From Pseudonocardia acidicola (lineage in GTDB: Bacteria; Actinomycetota; Actinomycetes; Mycobacteriales; Pseudonocardiaceae), in the NCBI RefSeq assembly GCF_012911935.1, contig NZ_JAAXLA010000019.1, positions 36,303 through 100,302 of the forward strand: 64,000 nt of DNA, written 5' to 3'. Numbering within the stretch: position 1 is the first letter of the stretch; each line of letters opens with the position of its first letter. Positions 18,531-27,786 of this stretch are shown here, one piece after another. Below the pieces are notes generated by a model. That model was not told where the DNA came from. It saw nothing but the letters and a program-made list of their open reading frames with translations, and did not search any database. A program made the translations under genes and the position numbers.

Positions 18531-18986
18531 TCAGTCGTGGCGGGCACCCGGTTCACGCGGCCCGGTCAGGAAGACCAGCCGAAACTTGCCGATCTGCACC
18601 TCGTCGCCGTTGGCCAGGACGGCGGTGTCGACTGGCTCACGGTTGACGTAGGTGCCGTTGAGGCTGCCGACGTCGACGACGACGAACTCGCCGGAGTCCC
18701 GGCGGAACTCGGCGTGCCGACGGGACACGGTCACGTCGTCGAGGAAGATGTCGCTGTCGGGGTGGCGCCCGGCGCTGGTCGTGGAGCGGTCCAGCAGGAA
18801 GCGCGAACCGGCGTTGGGTCCGCGCTTGACGACCAGCAGCGCGGAGCCGGGCGGCAGCGCGTCGACGCCGGAGATCGGCTGCTCCTGCGCCGGCTGCTCG
18901 ACGTCGGCGAGGAAGTCAGCCCGGAAGACCGACGTGGTCTCCGGAGCACGCTCCGGCGGAACGCCGGGCACGTCGTTCGTGGTCAC
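18531..18986 (-). CDS. garA: FHA-domain metabolic regulator GarA/OdhI
   Basis: A 151-residue GarA/OdhI orthologue. Its FHA domain (about residues 50-140) has AGRHPDSDIFLDDVTVSRRH and LNGTYVN, the phosphothreonine-binding loops. The N-terminal ETTSVFRADFL segment carries Thr17/Thr18, the site that Ser/Thr kinases such as PknB or PknG phosphorylate in mycobacteria. Unphosphorylated GarA inhibits 2-oxoglutarate dehydrogenase and controls glutamate metabolism; phosphorylation makes it bind itself and switches it off. Its place after gcvH is conserved in actinobacteria. Confidence 0.95.
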   Translation of the reverse strand: MTTNDVPGVPPERAPETTSVFRADFLADVEQPAQEQPISGVDALPPGSALLVVKRGPNAGSRFLLDRSTTSAGRHPDSDIFLDDVTVSRRHAEFRRDSGEFVVVDVGSLNGTYVNREPVDTAVLANGDEVQIGKFRLVFLTGPREPGARHD

Positions 18987-19068
18987 CTCGGGGTCTCCTC
19001 CTGCGGTGTGGGGGTGCCGTCTCAGGTCTGTGGGAATCGGGGCACAAACCTACCGTGCGGTGGTGCGC

Positions 19069-19458
19069 TCAGGACTGCTCGGTCAGCTGCCGGTACGCGG
19101 CGGCGTCGAGCAACTCGCCGAGTTGCGCCGCCCCGGCGTCCGACAGCCGCAGCTCCACGATCCACCCGGCCTCGTAGGCACCCGAATTGATCAGCTCGGG
19201 GGTGTTCTCGAGCGCGTCGTTGACCGCCACGACCTCGCCGGCCAGCGGAGCGTAGATGTCCGACACGGACTTCGTGGACTCGACCTCACCCAGCGCGTCA
19301 CCGGTGGCGAAACTGTCGCCGACGGCCGGGAGCTGCACGAAGACGACGTCCCCGAGCTGTTCCTGAGCGTGGTCGGTGATGCCGATGCGGACGACACCGT
19401 CGCCCAGCTCCCGCACCCACTCGTGGGCTTCGGTATAGCGCAGGTCGTCGGGGATCAC
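19069..19458 (-). CDS. gcvH: Glycine cleavage system H protein
   Basis: A 129-residue lipoyl carrier. The lipoylated Lys63 sits in GEVESTKSVSDIYAP, and the N-terminal RYTEAHEWV and C-terminal NSGAYEAGWIVEL motifs are standard. It shuttles the aminomethyl group among P, T and L proteins and works with the gcvP at 13592. It is placed 20 bp after pgsA and 82 bp before garA, so it likely belongs to that transcript and not to the riboswitch-controlled one. Confidence 0.95.
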   Translation of the reverse strand: MIPDDLRYTEAHEWVRELGDGVVRIGITDHAQEQLGDVVFVQLPAVGDSFATGDALGEVESTKSVSDIYAPLAGEVVAVNDALENTPELINSGAYEAGWIVELRLSDAGAAQLGELLDAAAYRQLTEQS

Positions 19459-19478
19459 CCGGCGAGCCTAGCCCGCCC

Positions 19479-20117
19479 TCACAGGCCGCCGCGGTGGGGT
19501 TCGGCTTCGCGGTCCGAGGTGGCCGGCCGCGGCGCCGGCGTGCGCAGGGCCAGCACGAACTGCGCGAGGTAGAGCAGCCCCGACCACAGGTAGAGCCCGA
19601 CTCCCCAGCCCGCGAAGGCGTAGCCGAAGGGCCGGGCGAGCTCGGCGAACCAGCCCTCGCCCTGCCCCAGCAGCAGCAGCGGGAACGCGTAGAGCAACTG
19701 GAACGTGGCCGCCTTGCCCAGGTAGGTCACGACGAACGGGCCGTACCCGCGGCGGCGCAGCACGAGCACGCACAGGCCCAGCACCAGGTCGCGGGCGACG
19801 AGGACCAGCACCACCCACCACGGCACGACCTCGCGTACCCCCAGCGCGACCAGCGCGGCGAGGATGTAGAGCCGGTCCACGGCGGGGTCGAGCAGCGCGC
19901 CGAGCCTGCTGTACTGGCCGAGCAACCGGGCGAGCTTGCCGTCGAGCCAGTCGGTCAGCCCGCCGAGCATCAGCACGAGGATCGCCCAACCGTCGGCGCG
20001 CGGACCGAGCAGCAGGTACAGGAACAGCGGCACCCCGGCCAGCCGGAGCACGCTGAGCAGGTTCGGGACCGTCAGCACCCGGTCGGTGCCGGCGTGCGGG
20101 GTCGGCGCGTCGGCCAC
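19479..20117 (-). CDS. CDP-alcohol phosphatidyltransferase (PgsA-like)
   Basis: A membrane enzyme of about 212 residues that transfers a phosphatidyl group from CDP-diacylglycerol to an alcohol. The active-site signature DWLDGKLARLLGQYSRLGALLDPAVDR shows the D-x2-DG-x2-AR-x8-G-x3-D-x3-D arrangement, flanked by about six helices. It corresponds in position to mycobacterial pgsA2, upstream of gcvH; whether it makes phosphatidylglycerol phosphate or cardiolipin is not decidable. A GTG at 20117 is used; a TAGGCT -10-like box sits about 8 bp upstream, pointing to a leaderless start. Confidence 0.85.
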   Translation of the reverse strand: MADAPTPHAGTDRVLTVPNLLSVLRLAGVPLFLYLLLGPRADGWAILVLMLGGLTDWLDGKLARLLGQYSRLGALLDPAVDRLYILAALVALGVREVVPWWVVLVLVARDLVLGLCVLVLRRRGYGPFVVTYLGKAATFQLLYAFPLLLLGQGEGWFAELARPFGYAFAGWGVGLYLWSGLLYLAQFVLALRTPAPRPATSDREAEPHRGGL

Positions 20118-20208
20118 GTGGAGCAGCCTACGTCGGCGGCTGCACGGGCCATGCGGCGATCTACCCCGGGGGGTGCGGACGCCATCGGCACACGGCACGA
20201 TGCCGGGC

Positions 20209-20730
20209 ATGGATGCTTCCGAGCTCAAGCAGACACAGGCCCCGCTGAAGGCGCGCTACCGGGAGGATCCGGGCGCGGCGTTGATCACCCTGAAGGCCGA
20301 CGGCGAGCTCGACGGCACGGGCGTGGCATGCCGCGTGCAGACCGCGACGACGCTGGCCGAGGCCGGCCTGCACCCCGCCACCGGCGGCGACGGCACCCAG
20401 CTGTGCTCCGGGGACATGCTGCTCGAGGCGCTGGTGGCCTGCGCCGGGGTGACCCTGCGTGCGGTCGCCACCGCACTGGAGCTGCAGGTCAGCGGCCGGG
20501 TGCATGCTGAGGGCGACCTCGACTTCCGCGGCACCCTCGGCGTCGACAAGGAGGCGCCGGTCGGGTTCCGCGACATCCGGCTGTCCTTCGACCTGGACAC
20601 CACGGCCGACGCCGACCAGGTCGCCACCCTGATCAAGCTCACCGAGCGGTACTGCGTGGTGCTGCAGACCATCAAGTCCTCGCCGGCCACCGAGGTCTCG
20701 GTGACGGTCTCCGACGACGCCGCGGCCTGA
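20209..20730 (+). CDS. OsmC-family peroxiredoxin-like protein
   Basis: A 173-residue OsmC/Ohr-fold protein, possibly a thiol-dependent hydroperoxidase. The first cysteine region is QLCSGDMLLEALVACAGVTLR and the second is LTERYCVVLQTI, the usual spacing of OsmC active-site cysteines. An ATG nine bases earlier (20200) is an alternative start. Divergent from pgsA. Confidence 0.85.
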   Translation: MDASELKQTQAPLKARYREDPGAALITLKADGELDGTGVACRVQTATTLAEAGLHPATGGDGTQLCSGDMLLEALVACAGVTLRAVATALELQVSGRVHAEGDLDFRGTLGVDKEAPVGFRDIRLSFDLDTTADADQVATLIKLTERYCVVLQTIKSSPATEVSVTVSDDAAA

Positions 20731-20785
20731 TCCCGGCGGCCGCCGGGGAGTCCCACGGATCCGGCGTCGGCGGTAGGTTCCCGGC

Positions 20786-22204
20786 ATGGGGAGTGCCGCC
20801 GACGCCGCTGGGTCCGCCGTCGATCCGACCGTGCTCGAGGCCCTCGCCGCGGTGGTCGGCGCGGAGCACGTGACCGGGGGCGCGACGGCCGCCGCCGAGT
20901 TGTCGGACTACGCCCACGACGAGGCCCTGTCCATCGCCGCGCAACCACCCGCGGCGGTGGTCCGGCCCGGTAGCACCGCCGAGGTGTCGGCGATCCTGCG
21001 CCTGGCCGCCGGGCGCCGGCTCCCGGTCACCGCGCGCGGCACCGGCACCGGGCTCTCCGGTGCCGCGATCCCCCGCCCGGACGGTCTGGTCGTCTCCTTC
21101 GAACGGATGAACCGGATCCTGGAGATCGACACCGAGAACCACGTCGCCGTCGTCCAGCCCGGGGTGACGCTGGCCCAACTCGACGAGGCGACGGCCGCGC
21201 ACGGCCTGAGTTACCCCGTCTACCCCGGCGAGAACGGTGCGAGCCTGGGCGGCAACGTCGCCACCAACGCCGGCGGGATGCGCGCGGTCCGCTACGGCGT
21301 GACCCGCCAGCAGGTACAGGGCCTGGAGGCGGTGCTGCCCACCGGCGAGGTCGTCCGCACCGGCGGCAAGCTCGCCAAGGCCAGCACCGGCTACGACCTC
21401 ACCCAGCTGATCATCGGCTCCGAGGGCACCCTGGCGCTCGTCACCGAGGCCACCCTGCGGCTCTACCCGCGGCATCCGCACCAGGCCACCGTGCTGGCCC
21501 CGTTCACCGGCGTCGACGAGGTCGCGGCCGCAGTGCCGAAGATCGTCGCATCGGGCATCGGGCCGCTGGTCCTGGAGTACATCGACGCGCTGACGATGGC
21601 CGCGATCACCCAGGCTCAGGAGCTCGACCTGGGCATCTGCGAGCAGGTCCGCGAGTCCACCCAGGCCTATCTGCTGGTGATGCTGGACAACGCCGTCGCC
21701 GACCGGCTCGACGAGGACGTGCAGCGCCTCGGCGAGCACCTCGTGTCCCTCGGCGCGGCCGACGCCTACGTGCTGCCCGGCCCGGCCGCCCGCCGGCTGG
21801 TCGACGCCCGGGAGAAGGCGTTCTGGACCGCGAAGGCCATCGGCGCGCAGGAGGTCGTCGACGTGGTCGTCCCCCGCGCGGCCATGCCGGAGTTCCTGCG
21901 CCGGGCCCGGGACATCGCCGAGCGGCACGGATCGTTCGTCGCAGGGTGCGGGCACGCCGGCGACGGCAACGTGCACCTGTCGGTGTTCGAGACCGACCCG
22001 CAGGTGCGCTACCGGCTGCTGCGCGAGCTGTTCGAGGCCGGCATGAAGCTCGGCGGTCTCATCTCCGGCGAACACGGCGTCGGCCGCACCAAGAAGCGCT
22101 ACTTCACCGAGCTGACCGACCCGGTGAACCTCGACCTGATGCGCCGCATCAAGCATGCGTTCGACCCGGCCGGGATCCTCAACCCCGGCGTGCTGCTCGA
22201 CTAA
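20786..22204 (+). CDS. FAD-binding oxidase (GlcD/D-lactate dehydrogenase type)
   Basis: A 472-residue flavoenzyme of the VAO/PCMH family. The FAD-binding N-terminal domain has RGTGTGLSGAAIPRPDG, VQPGVTLAQLDEA and GASLGGNVATNAGGMRAVRYG; the C-terminal FAD-oxidase domain ends with GCGHAGDGNVHLS, GEHGVGRTKKRYF and FDPAGILNPG. It probably oxidises a 2-hydroxy acid such as glycolate or D-lactate. First gene of a tight trio with the TPP enzyme (12-bp gap) and a methyltransferase (overlap). Confidence 0.9.
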   Translation: MGSAADAAGSAVDPTVLEALAAVVGAEHVTGGATAAAELSDYAHDEALSIAAQPPAAVVRPGSTAEVSAILRLAAGRRLPVTARGTGTGLSGAAIPRPDGLVVSFERMNRILEIDTENHVAVVQPGVTLAQLDEATAAHGLSYPVYPGENGASLGGNVATNAGGMRAVRYGVTRQQVQGLEAVLPTGEVVRTGGKLAKASTGYDLTQLIIGSEGTLALVTEATLRLYPRHPHQATVLAPFTGVDEVAAAVPKIVASGIGPLVLEYIDALTMAAITQAQELDLGICEQVRESTQAYLLVMLDNAVADRLDEDVQRLGEHLVSLGAADAYVLPGPAARRLVDAREKAFWTAKAIGAQEVVDVVVPRAAMPEFLRRARDIAERHGSFVAGCGHAGDGNVHLSVFETDPQVRYRLLRELFEAGMKLGGLISGEHGVGRTKKRYFTELTDPVNLDLMRRIKHAFDPAGILNPGVLLD

Positions 22205-22216
22205 GGAGCCGTATCC

Positions 22217-23785
22217 GTGAATGGAGCCCAGGCGCTCATCCGCACCTTGGTGGACGGCGGGGTGGATGTCTGCTTCGCCAACCCCGGCACCTCGGAGATG
22301 CACTTCGTGGCCGCGCTCGACGCGGTGCCGCAGATGCGCGGGGTGCTGACCCTGTTCGAGGGCGTCGCCACCGGCGCGGCCGACGGCTACGGCCGGATGG
22401 CCGGGCGCCCCGCCGCGACCCTGCTGCATCTGGGCCCCGGCCTGGGCAACGGCCTGGCGAACCTGCACAACGCGCGCCGAGCCGGCACCCCGATCGTCAA
22501 CGTGGTCGGTGACCACGCGACGTTCCACAAGCAGTACGACGCGCCGCTGGAGTCCGACATCGGTGCGATCGCGGGCTCCGTGTCCGGCTGGGTCCGGCGC
22601 AGCGCGAGCACCGCCGACGTCGGCCCGGACGCCGCCGCCGCGATCGCCGCCGCGTCCGGCCCGCCCGGCCAGGTGGCGACCCTGATCCTGCCCGCGGACG
22701 TCTCCTGGTCCGACGGCGACGCCGCGCCGGGCACCTGCCCGGAGCCGGCAGCCCCGCTCGGCCGGGGCACCCTCGACGCCGACACGCTCGAGGCCGCGGC
22801 GAAGGCGCTCGGCTCCGGTGAGCCGTGCCTGGTGCTGATCGGCGGCGAGGCGACCCGGGAGGCGGGCCTGACCGCTGCCGCCCGGATCGCCGCGGCGACC
22901 GGGGCGAAGCTGCTCGCCGAGACGTTCCCGGCCCGGCTCGAGCGCGGCGCCGGGGTCCCGGCGGTCGACCGGCTCGGCTACCTCGCCGACATGGCGATCC
23001 ACCAGCTCAGCGGGGTCAAGCACCTGATCCTGGCCGGCGCGAGGTCGCCGGTGACGTTCTTCGGCTATCCGAACAAGCCCAGCGACCTCGTCCCCGACGG
23101 CTGCCGGGTGTACCCGGTGGCGTCCCGCGAGGGTGCGGCCGTCGCGGCGCTGGAGGCCCTCGCCGACCTGGTCGCGGCCGGTACCGAGGCCCCGCCGGCC
23201 CCCGACGCCCGCCCGGAGCTGCCCACCGGCGCGCTCACCGCGGAGACCGCCGCGGCCGTCGTCGGGGCACTGCTGCCCGAGTGGGCGATCGTCGTCGACG
23301 AGGCGAACACCTCCGGGCTCGGCCTGCCGGGCGCCACCGCGGGCGCGCCCCGGCACGACTGGCTGACGCTGACCGGCGGCTCGATCGGCTACGGGCTGCC
23401 CGCCGCGACCGGCGCCGCCGTCGCCTGCCCGGACCGGCCGGTGTGGTGCCTGGAGGCCGACGGCAGCGCGATGTACACGATCTCCGCGCTGTGGACGCAC
23501 GCCCGGGAGGGTCTCGACATCACCACGGTGATCTACAACAACTCCGCCTACGCGATCCTGCGGATGGAGCTCATGCAGGTCGGTGCGGCGACCGACGGGG
23601 AGCGGGCCCGGGCCCTGCTCGACCTCGGCGGCCCGCAGCTCGACTTCGTCTCGATCGCCCGGGGCATGGGCGTGCCGGCCGTGCGGGCCACGACGGCCGA
23701 GGAGTTCGCCGACGCGCTGCGCCGCGCCCAGGCCGATCCGGGCCCGCACCTGATCGAGGCGGTCGTCCCGTCACTGGTGCCGTGA
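22217..23785 (+). CDS. Thiamine diphosphate-dependent decarboxylase/acetolactate synthase-like enzyme
   Basis: A 522-residue TPP enzyme. The N-terminal PYR domain has the catalytic Glu in LFEGVATGAADGYGRMAG, and the C-terminal PP domain has EADGSAMYTISALWTHAREG leading to IYNNSAYAILR, a variant of the GDG-x(n)-NN TPP/Mg motif with Glu-Ala before Asp-Gly. It is shorter than true acetolactate synthase and lacks a regulatory partner here. By context it may decarboxylate the 2-oxo acid made by the upstream FAD oxidase. GTG start with an AAGGAGCC ribosome-binding site. Confidence 0.87.
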   Translation: MNGAQALIRTLVDGGVDVCFANPGTSEMHFVAALDAVPQMRGVLTLFEGVATGAADGYGRMAGRPAATLLHLGPGLGNGLANLHNARRAGTPIVNVVGDHATFHKQYDAPLESDIGAIAGSVSGWVRRSASTADVGPDAAAAIAAASGPPGQVATLILPADVSWSDGDAAPGTCPEPAAPLGRGTLDADTLEAAAKALGSGEPCLVLIGGEATREAGLTAAARIAAATGAKLLAETFPARLERGAGVPAVDRLGYLADMAIHQLSGVKHLILAGARSPVTFFGYPNKPSDLVPDGCRVYPVASREGAAVAALEALADLVAAGTEAPPAPDARPELPTGALTAETAAAVVGALLPEWAIVVDEANTSGLGLPGATAGAPRHDWLTLTGGSIGYGLPAATGAAVACPDRPVWCLEADGSAMYTISALWTHAREGLDITTVIYNNSAYAILRMELMQVGAATDGERARALLDLGGPQLDFVSIARGMGVPAVRATTAEEFADALRRAQADPGPHLIEAVVPSLVP

Positions 23786-24867
23786 TGGCCGAGCCGGGGG
23801 GCGCGCCCGAGGCGGCCGCGGTCGGGCCCGCGATCACCGCCGACGGACAGGTCGGCAGGATCTTCGAGTGGCGACGCGGGTTCGACGTCACCTGGCTGCT
23901 CGCCGTCGGGTTGCGTAGCGGGATCGTGCACGCGCTGGCCGCCCACCCGGGGGCGACCGCCACCGAGCTGGCCGAGCGGCTGGAGCTGCACGGGCCGTAC
24001 ACCGCGGCCTGGCTGCGCACCGCGCAGGGCTTCGAGATCGTGGACGTGGACCGGCCGGGCTACCGGCTCGCCCCGCACCTGGACACGATCCTCACCGACG
24101 CCTCGGACCCCCGCTACCTCGCCGGGTACATCCTGCTCGGCGCCGAGGTCGCGACCCGCGACTTCGAGGCGACCGCGGAGGCCATGCGGACCGGTGCGGT
24201 CGTGCCGTTCCAGGGCCGGGGCGACCTGTTCACCCGGTTGGTCGCCGAGGCCACCCGCGGGCTGCAGACGATGACCGCGCGCGGCATCCTGCCCAAGCTG
24301 CCCGGCGTCGCGGAGGCGCTGCGCCACGGCGGCACCGTGCTCGAGATCGGCTGCGGCACCGGAAACCTGCTGCTCGCGCTGGCCGCGCAGTTCCCCACCG
24401 CCCGGTGCATCGGGGTGGACATCGACGCCGACTCGCTCGCCGCCGCGGGCGAGAAGATCACCACGGCGGGGCTCGACCGGCGCGTCACGCTGCACCACGG
24501 CGCCGTCGCGGAGGCGGTCGCGCAGGCCCGGCCCGGCGGCGTCGACGTCGTCGTGCTGGTCGAGGTGCTGCACGAGATCGCGCCCGCGCTGCGCCCCGGG
24601 GTCATCGGCGACGCGGCGGCCGCGCTGCGCCCCGGCGGCTGGCTGGTGATCGTGGACGAGACCTACCCCTCGACCGCCGAGCAGGCCCGCGAACCCGAGT
24701 ACCGGTTCCCGCTGATGACCGGGTTCGAGGAGCTGCTCTGGGGCAACGTGCTCCCGACCCGCGAGGAGCAGGAGCAGCTGCTGGCCGGGGCCGGGCTGAC
24801 CGGGCCGGTCGACCGCCGGCTGGTCGGAGAGGGGTTCACGGTGCTCACCACGGCCAAGCCGCACTGA
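23785..24867 (+). CDS. SAM-dependent class I methyltransferase
   Basis: A 360-residue protein with an N-terminal winged-helix-like domain (residues 20-100, VTWLLAVGLRSGIVHALA through LRTAQGFEIVD) and a C-terminal Rossmann domain with the SAM motif VLEIGCGTGNLLLALA (about 190) and acidic motif II IGVDIDAD. This layout resembles small-molecule O-methyltransferases and rRNA-unrelated enzymes. The ATG overlaps the previous stop (TGATG), so it is coupled to the TPP enzyme. Substrate unknown. Confidence 0.85.
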   Translation: MAEPGGAPEAAAVGPAITADGQVGRIFEWRRGFDVTWLLAVGLRSGIVHALAAHPGATATELAERLELHGPYTAAWLRTAQGFEIVDVDRPGYRLAPHLDTILTDASDPRYLAGYILLGAEVATRDFEATAEAMRTGAVVPFQGRGDLFTRLVAEATRGLQTMTARGILPKLPGVAEALRHGGTVLEIGCGTGNLLLALAAQFPTARCIGVDIDADSLAAAGEKITTAGLDRRVTLHHGAVAEAVAQARPGGVDVVVLVEVLHEIAPALRPGVIGDAAAALRPGGWLVIVDETYPSTAEQAREPEYRFPLMTGFEELLWGNVLPTREEQEQLLAGAGLTGPVDRRLVGEGFTVLTTAKPH

Positions 24868-24887
24868 GCACCGCGCCCCGCCCGGCC

Positions 24888-27218
24888 TCACATGACCGCG
24901 CCGTTGCCCTCCTGCGCCCGGGCCCGCTCGCGGCCCGGTGACCCGGCCCCCGGCCGTCGGCGGTCGATCAGCACCGCCACCGGGGCCGCCAGCGTGATCG
25001 TCGACAGCGTCCCGGCCAGCAACCCGACGAGCAACGCGAACGCCAGGTCGGTGAGCGCCCCGCCGCCGAAGAGCAGCAGCGCCGCGAGCACGAACGCCAC
25101 ACCCGCCCCGGTCGCGACGGTGCGCGGCAGGGTCTGCAGCACGGCCGCCCCGACCACCCGGGCGAACGGTTCGCCGCGGTGGTGCCGGCACATCTCCCGG
25201 ACCCGGTCGAACACCACCACCGAGTCGTTCACCGAGTAGCCGATCGTGGTCAGCGCGGCGGCCAGGAAGATCCCGTCGACCGGACGGCCGAACCAGGACA
25301 TCGCCCCGAGCAGGACCACCGAGTCGGCGATCAGCGCGAGCACGGTGGCGGCCCCGAGCCGCCAGTCGAACCGGATCGCCAGGTAGACCAGCTGGGCCGC
25401 GACGGCCAGCGCGAGGGCGAGCAGCGCCCGCCGGGCCAGCTCCTGACCCAGGCTCGGGCCGACCTGCTCGTCGCGCACCGGGGCACTGTCGGCGACCCCG
25501 GTCGCGGCGGCCACCACGTCGTCGATCCCGGCGCGTTCGGCCTCGGTGATCGGCGGCGTGCGGACGTCCAGACCGCCGTCGGACAGGCTGACCACGGCGC
25601 GGTCCTCCCCCGCCGCCGCCAGCGCGGTACGCACCTGCTCCGGGTCGAGATCGGCCGGCACCTGCTCGTAGGACAGCAGCCGCCCGCCGGTGAACTCGAT
25701 GCCCAGGTCGAGCCCGCGGATCAGCGGCCCGGCCAGCGCCAGCACCGCGACCGCGCCCGAGATCACCACCCACCGGACCGGCTGGCGGTACAGCGCGGCG
25801 GGAAGCCCCGGCCGGGCGGCCAGCGCGCGCCGGACGCGGCCCGGCCCGTCCAGCCCCGACCAGCGCGGCCGCCGCGCCGGCGGACCCGAGGCGACCAGCA
25901 GGCGCAGCAGCACCCCGGTCAGCACCAGCGCGCTGAACAGCGACACGAGCACGCCGACCGCCAGGGTCACCCCGAAACCGCGGACCGGTCCGGCGGCCAG
26001 CCAGACCAGCAGCCCGGCGGCGATCAGCGTGGTCGCGCCCGCGTCGGCGATCGCGGAGAACGCGCCCCGGAACCCGCCGTCGACGGCCCGCCGCAGCCGG
26101 CTCTGGTGCCCCTTGCGCGTCGCCGGCCGCGCTGCCCACTCCTCACGGGCGCGTTCGAACACCAGCACGTTCGCGTCCACCGCCATCCCGACGGCCAGCA
26201 CGAACCCGGCCAGGCCCGGCAGCGTCACGGTGGCACCGAGCCCGAGCAGCACGGCCGCGGAGATCAGCCCGTAGCCGGCGAGCGCGATCAGCGCGACCAG
26301 GCCGGCGACCTTGTACATGAGCAGCAGGAACACGCCGGTCCCCGCCGCACCGAGGAGCACCGCTTGCACGCTGGCCTCGATGGCCGCGGCGCCCAGCGTC
26401 GGACCGACCGTCCGCTGCTCGATGATCTCCACCGGGACCGGCAGTGACCCGCCGCGGATGAGGACGGCCAGCTCGCGGGCCTGCTCGGCGGAGAACTGCC
26501 CGGTGATCTGGGTGCGGCCGCCGGCGATCCCGACCCCACAGCCGATCGCCTCGACCATCCCCGGCGACGAGATCACGGTCCCGTCCAGCACGATCGCGAC
26601 CCGCCGGGACGGGTCCCCGGGGGCGGCGCACGCCGCCTGCGCGGTGATGGCCTGCCAGGTGGGCGCGGCCTCGGAGGTGAAGTCAATGGAGACGAACGAC
26701 CCGGGCCCGGCCTGGGGATCCCGGCCGGGGCCGGCGTCGGACACCCCGGCGCCGGTGAGCGCGGCGGGGGCCAGGCGCAGCAGGTTGCCGGCTCCGTCGG
26801 GCAACTCGTTCTCCGCCGCCGGTGGCGAACCGGCCAGCAGTGCCGGGTCCGGACGGGCCGACAGCACCGGGTGGATGGTCAGCTGGGCGGTGCGGCCGAG
26901 CACCTCGACGGCCTCGGCCGGGTCGGTGAGCCCGGGCAGTTCGACGACGATGCGGTCGTCGCCGGCGCGCACCAGGACCGGTTCGGCGACGCCGAGCGCA
27001 TCGACCCGGCCGCGCAACACCTCCAGGGTGGCGTCGGTGTCCTCGACGGTGGCGGGCCGGGCGTCGTCACCGGCCTGCAGGGTGATCTGGGTACCGCCGC
27101 GCAGGTCGAGGCCGAGGCGGGGTTCGACGGTGAGCAGGACGGCGGCGGACGCACCGAGCACGAGCAGGCACAGCAGTGCCCGGGCCGCGACGGCGCGCCA
27201 CGGCGAGTGGCGTGACAC
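24888..27218 (-). CDS. Fused SecDF protein-export subunit paralogue
   Basis: A single 776-residue chain joins SecD (residues 1-470) and SecF (about 490-760). The SecD part starts with a TM helix and the GLDLRGGTQITL motif, has a shortened P1 periplasmic domain, then six-helix RND/MMPL segment with VLAVGMAVDANVLVFERAREE. The SecF part has GIEFTGGRLLSYE and TTIGYSVNDSVVVFDRVRE. SecDF uses proton motive force to help finish translocation. Most actinobacteria keep separate secD and secF beside yajC, so this is probably a second copy, but that cannot be tested here. The GTG start is chosen for its GGAGGAA ribosome-binding site; a small membrane protein gene lies 85 bp upstream. Confidence 0.9.
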   Translation of the reverse strand: MSRHSPWRAVAARALLCLLVLGASAAVLLTVEPRLGLDLRGGTQITLQAGDDARPATVEDTDATLEVLRGRVDALGVAEPVLVRAGDDRIVVELPGLTDPAEAVEVLGRTAQLTIHPVLSARPDPALLAGSPPAAENELPDGAGNLLRLAPAALTGAGVSDAGPGRDPQAGPGSFVSIDFTSEAAPTWQAITAQAACAAPGDPSRRVAIVLDGTVISSPGMVEAIGCGVGIAGGRTQITGQFSAEQARELAVLIRGGSLPVPVEIIEQRTVGPTLGAAAIEASVQAVLLGAAGTGVFLLLMYKVAGLVALIALAGYGLISAAVLLGLGATVTLPGLAGFVLAVGMAVDANVLVFERAREEWAARPATRKGHQSRLRRAVDGGFRGAFSAIADAGATTLIAAGLLVWLAAGPVRGFGVTLAVGVLVSLFSALVLTGVLLRLLVASGPPARRPRWSGLDGPGRVRRALAARPGLPAALYRQPVRWVVISGAVAVLALAGPLIRGLDLGIEFTGGRLLSYEQVPADLDPEQVRTALAAAGEDRAVVSLSDGGLDVRTPPITEAERAGIDDVVAAATGVADSAPVRDEQVGPSLGQELARRALLALALAVAAQLVYLAIRFDWRLGAATVLALIADSVVLLGAMSWFGRPVDGIFLAAALTTIGYSVNDSVVVFDRVREMCRHHRGEPFARVVGAAVLQTLPRTVATGAGVAFVLAALLLFGGGALTDLAFALLVGLLAGTLSTITLAAPVAVLIDRRRPGAGSPGRERARAQEGNGAVM

Positions 27219-27303
27219 GGGGGTTCCTCCGGGGCGGCTCCTCGGCGGAGCACGGTCGGCAAGCGGCCGGCACGATGGCCCCCTCGGGGCGCCACCGGCG
27301 TGA

Positions 27304-27786
27304 TCAGCAGCCGGCCGGCACCGGCGGTGCGCGTGCGGGCCTCGCGCCCCCGCGGAACGGATGCGCACGGGCCACGACCGCGGCCGCGGTGATCCCGCGC
27401 CGCGCCGGCGGCACCAGCAGCGCCGCGGCGGCGAGCACCGCGAGGAGCGGGGGCACCGGCACCCAGGAGCGCTGCCCGGGCCAGCCCGGACGTATCCCGG
27501 CCCGTTCCCCCACCGGCCCCGGGACCACTGCCGCGGGTGCGGACGCCGCGGTCGTCCCCGGCGCCGGGGCGTCCGCGGCGCCGGGCAGCGCGTCCCGCGC
27601 CGCCCGGGCGGGCGCGCCACCGCGAACGAACGCAGCGGGCGCCGAGGCACCCGCCAGCACTGCCGCCCCCGCCTGCGGAGGCGGACGACCCAGCTGGCCC
27701 AGCAGGCTCGCCACGGCGACGAGGACCGCGAGCGCGACCGCCGCCACTCCGCGGCCCCGCACCTCGCCGAGCCCGATCCGTCGCAT
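27304..27786 (-). CDS. Small Pro/Ala-rich membrane protein upstream of secDF
   Basis: About 160 residues. An N-terminal helix (about 13-32, VAAVALAVLVAVASLLGQ) is followed by a long Ala/Pro/Gly-rich, probably extracytoplasmic stretch and a second helix near residues 120-138 (VPPLLAVLAAAALLVPP) with a basic tail. The ATG at 27786 follows a GGGAGGAC sequence; an ATG at 27807 is an alternative. Co-directional with secDF, so it may be a partner. No family recognised. Confidence 0.5.
   Translation of the reverse strand: MRRIGLGEVRGRGVAAVALAVLVAVASLLGQLGRPPPQAGAAVLAGASAPAAFVRGGAPARAARDALPGAADAPAPGTTAASAPAAVVPGPVGERAGIRPGWPGQRSWVPVPPLLAVLAAAALLVPPARRGITAAAVVARAHPFRGGARPARAPPVPAGC

Noticed and set aside
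20672..23749. 1025-codon minus-strand frame opposite the FAD oxidase and TPP enzyme
   Set aside because: Antisense shadow in GC-rich DNA; the plus-strand proteins have full family motifs.
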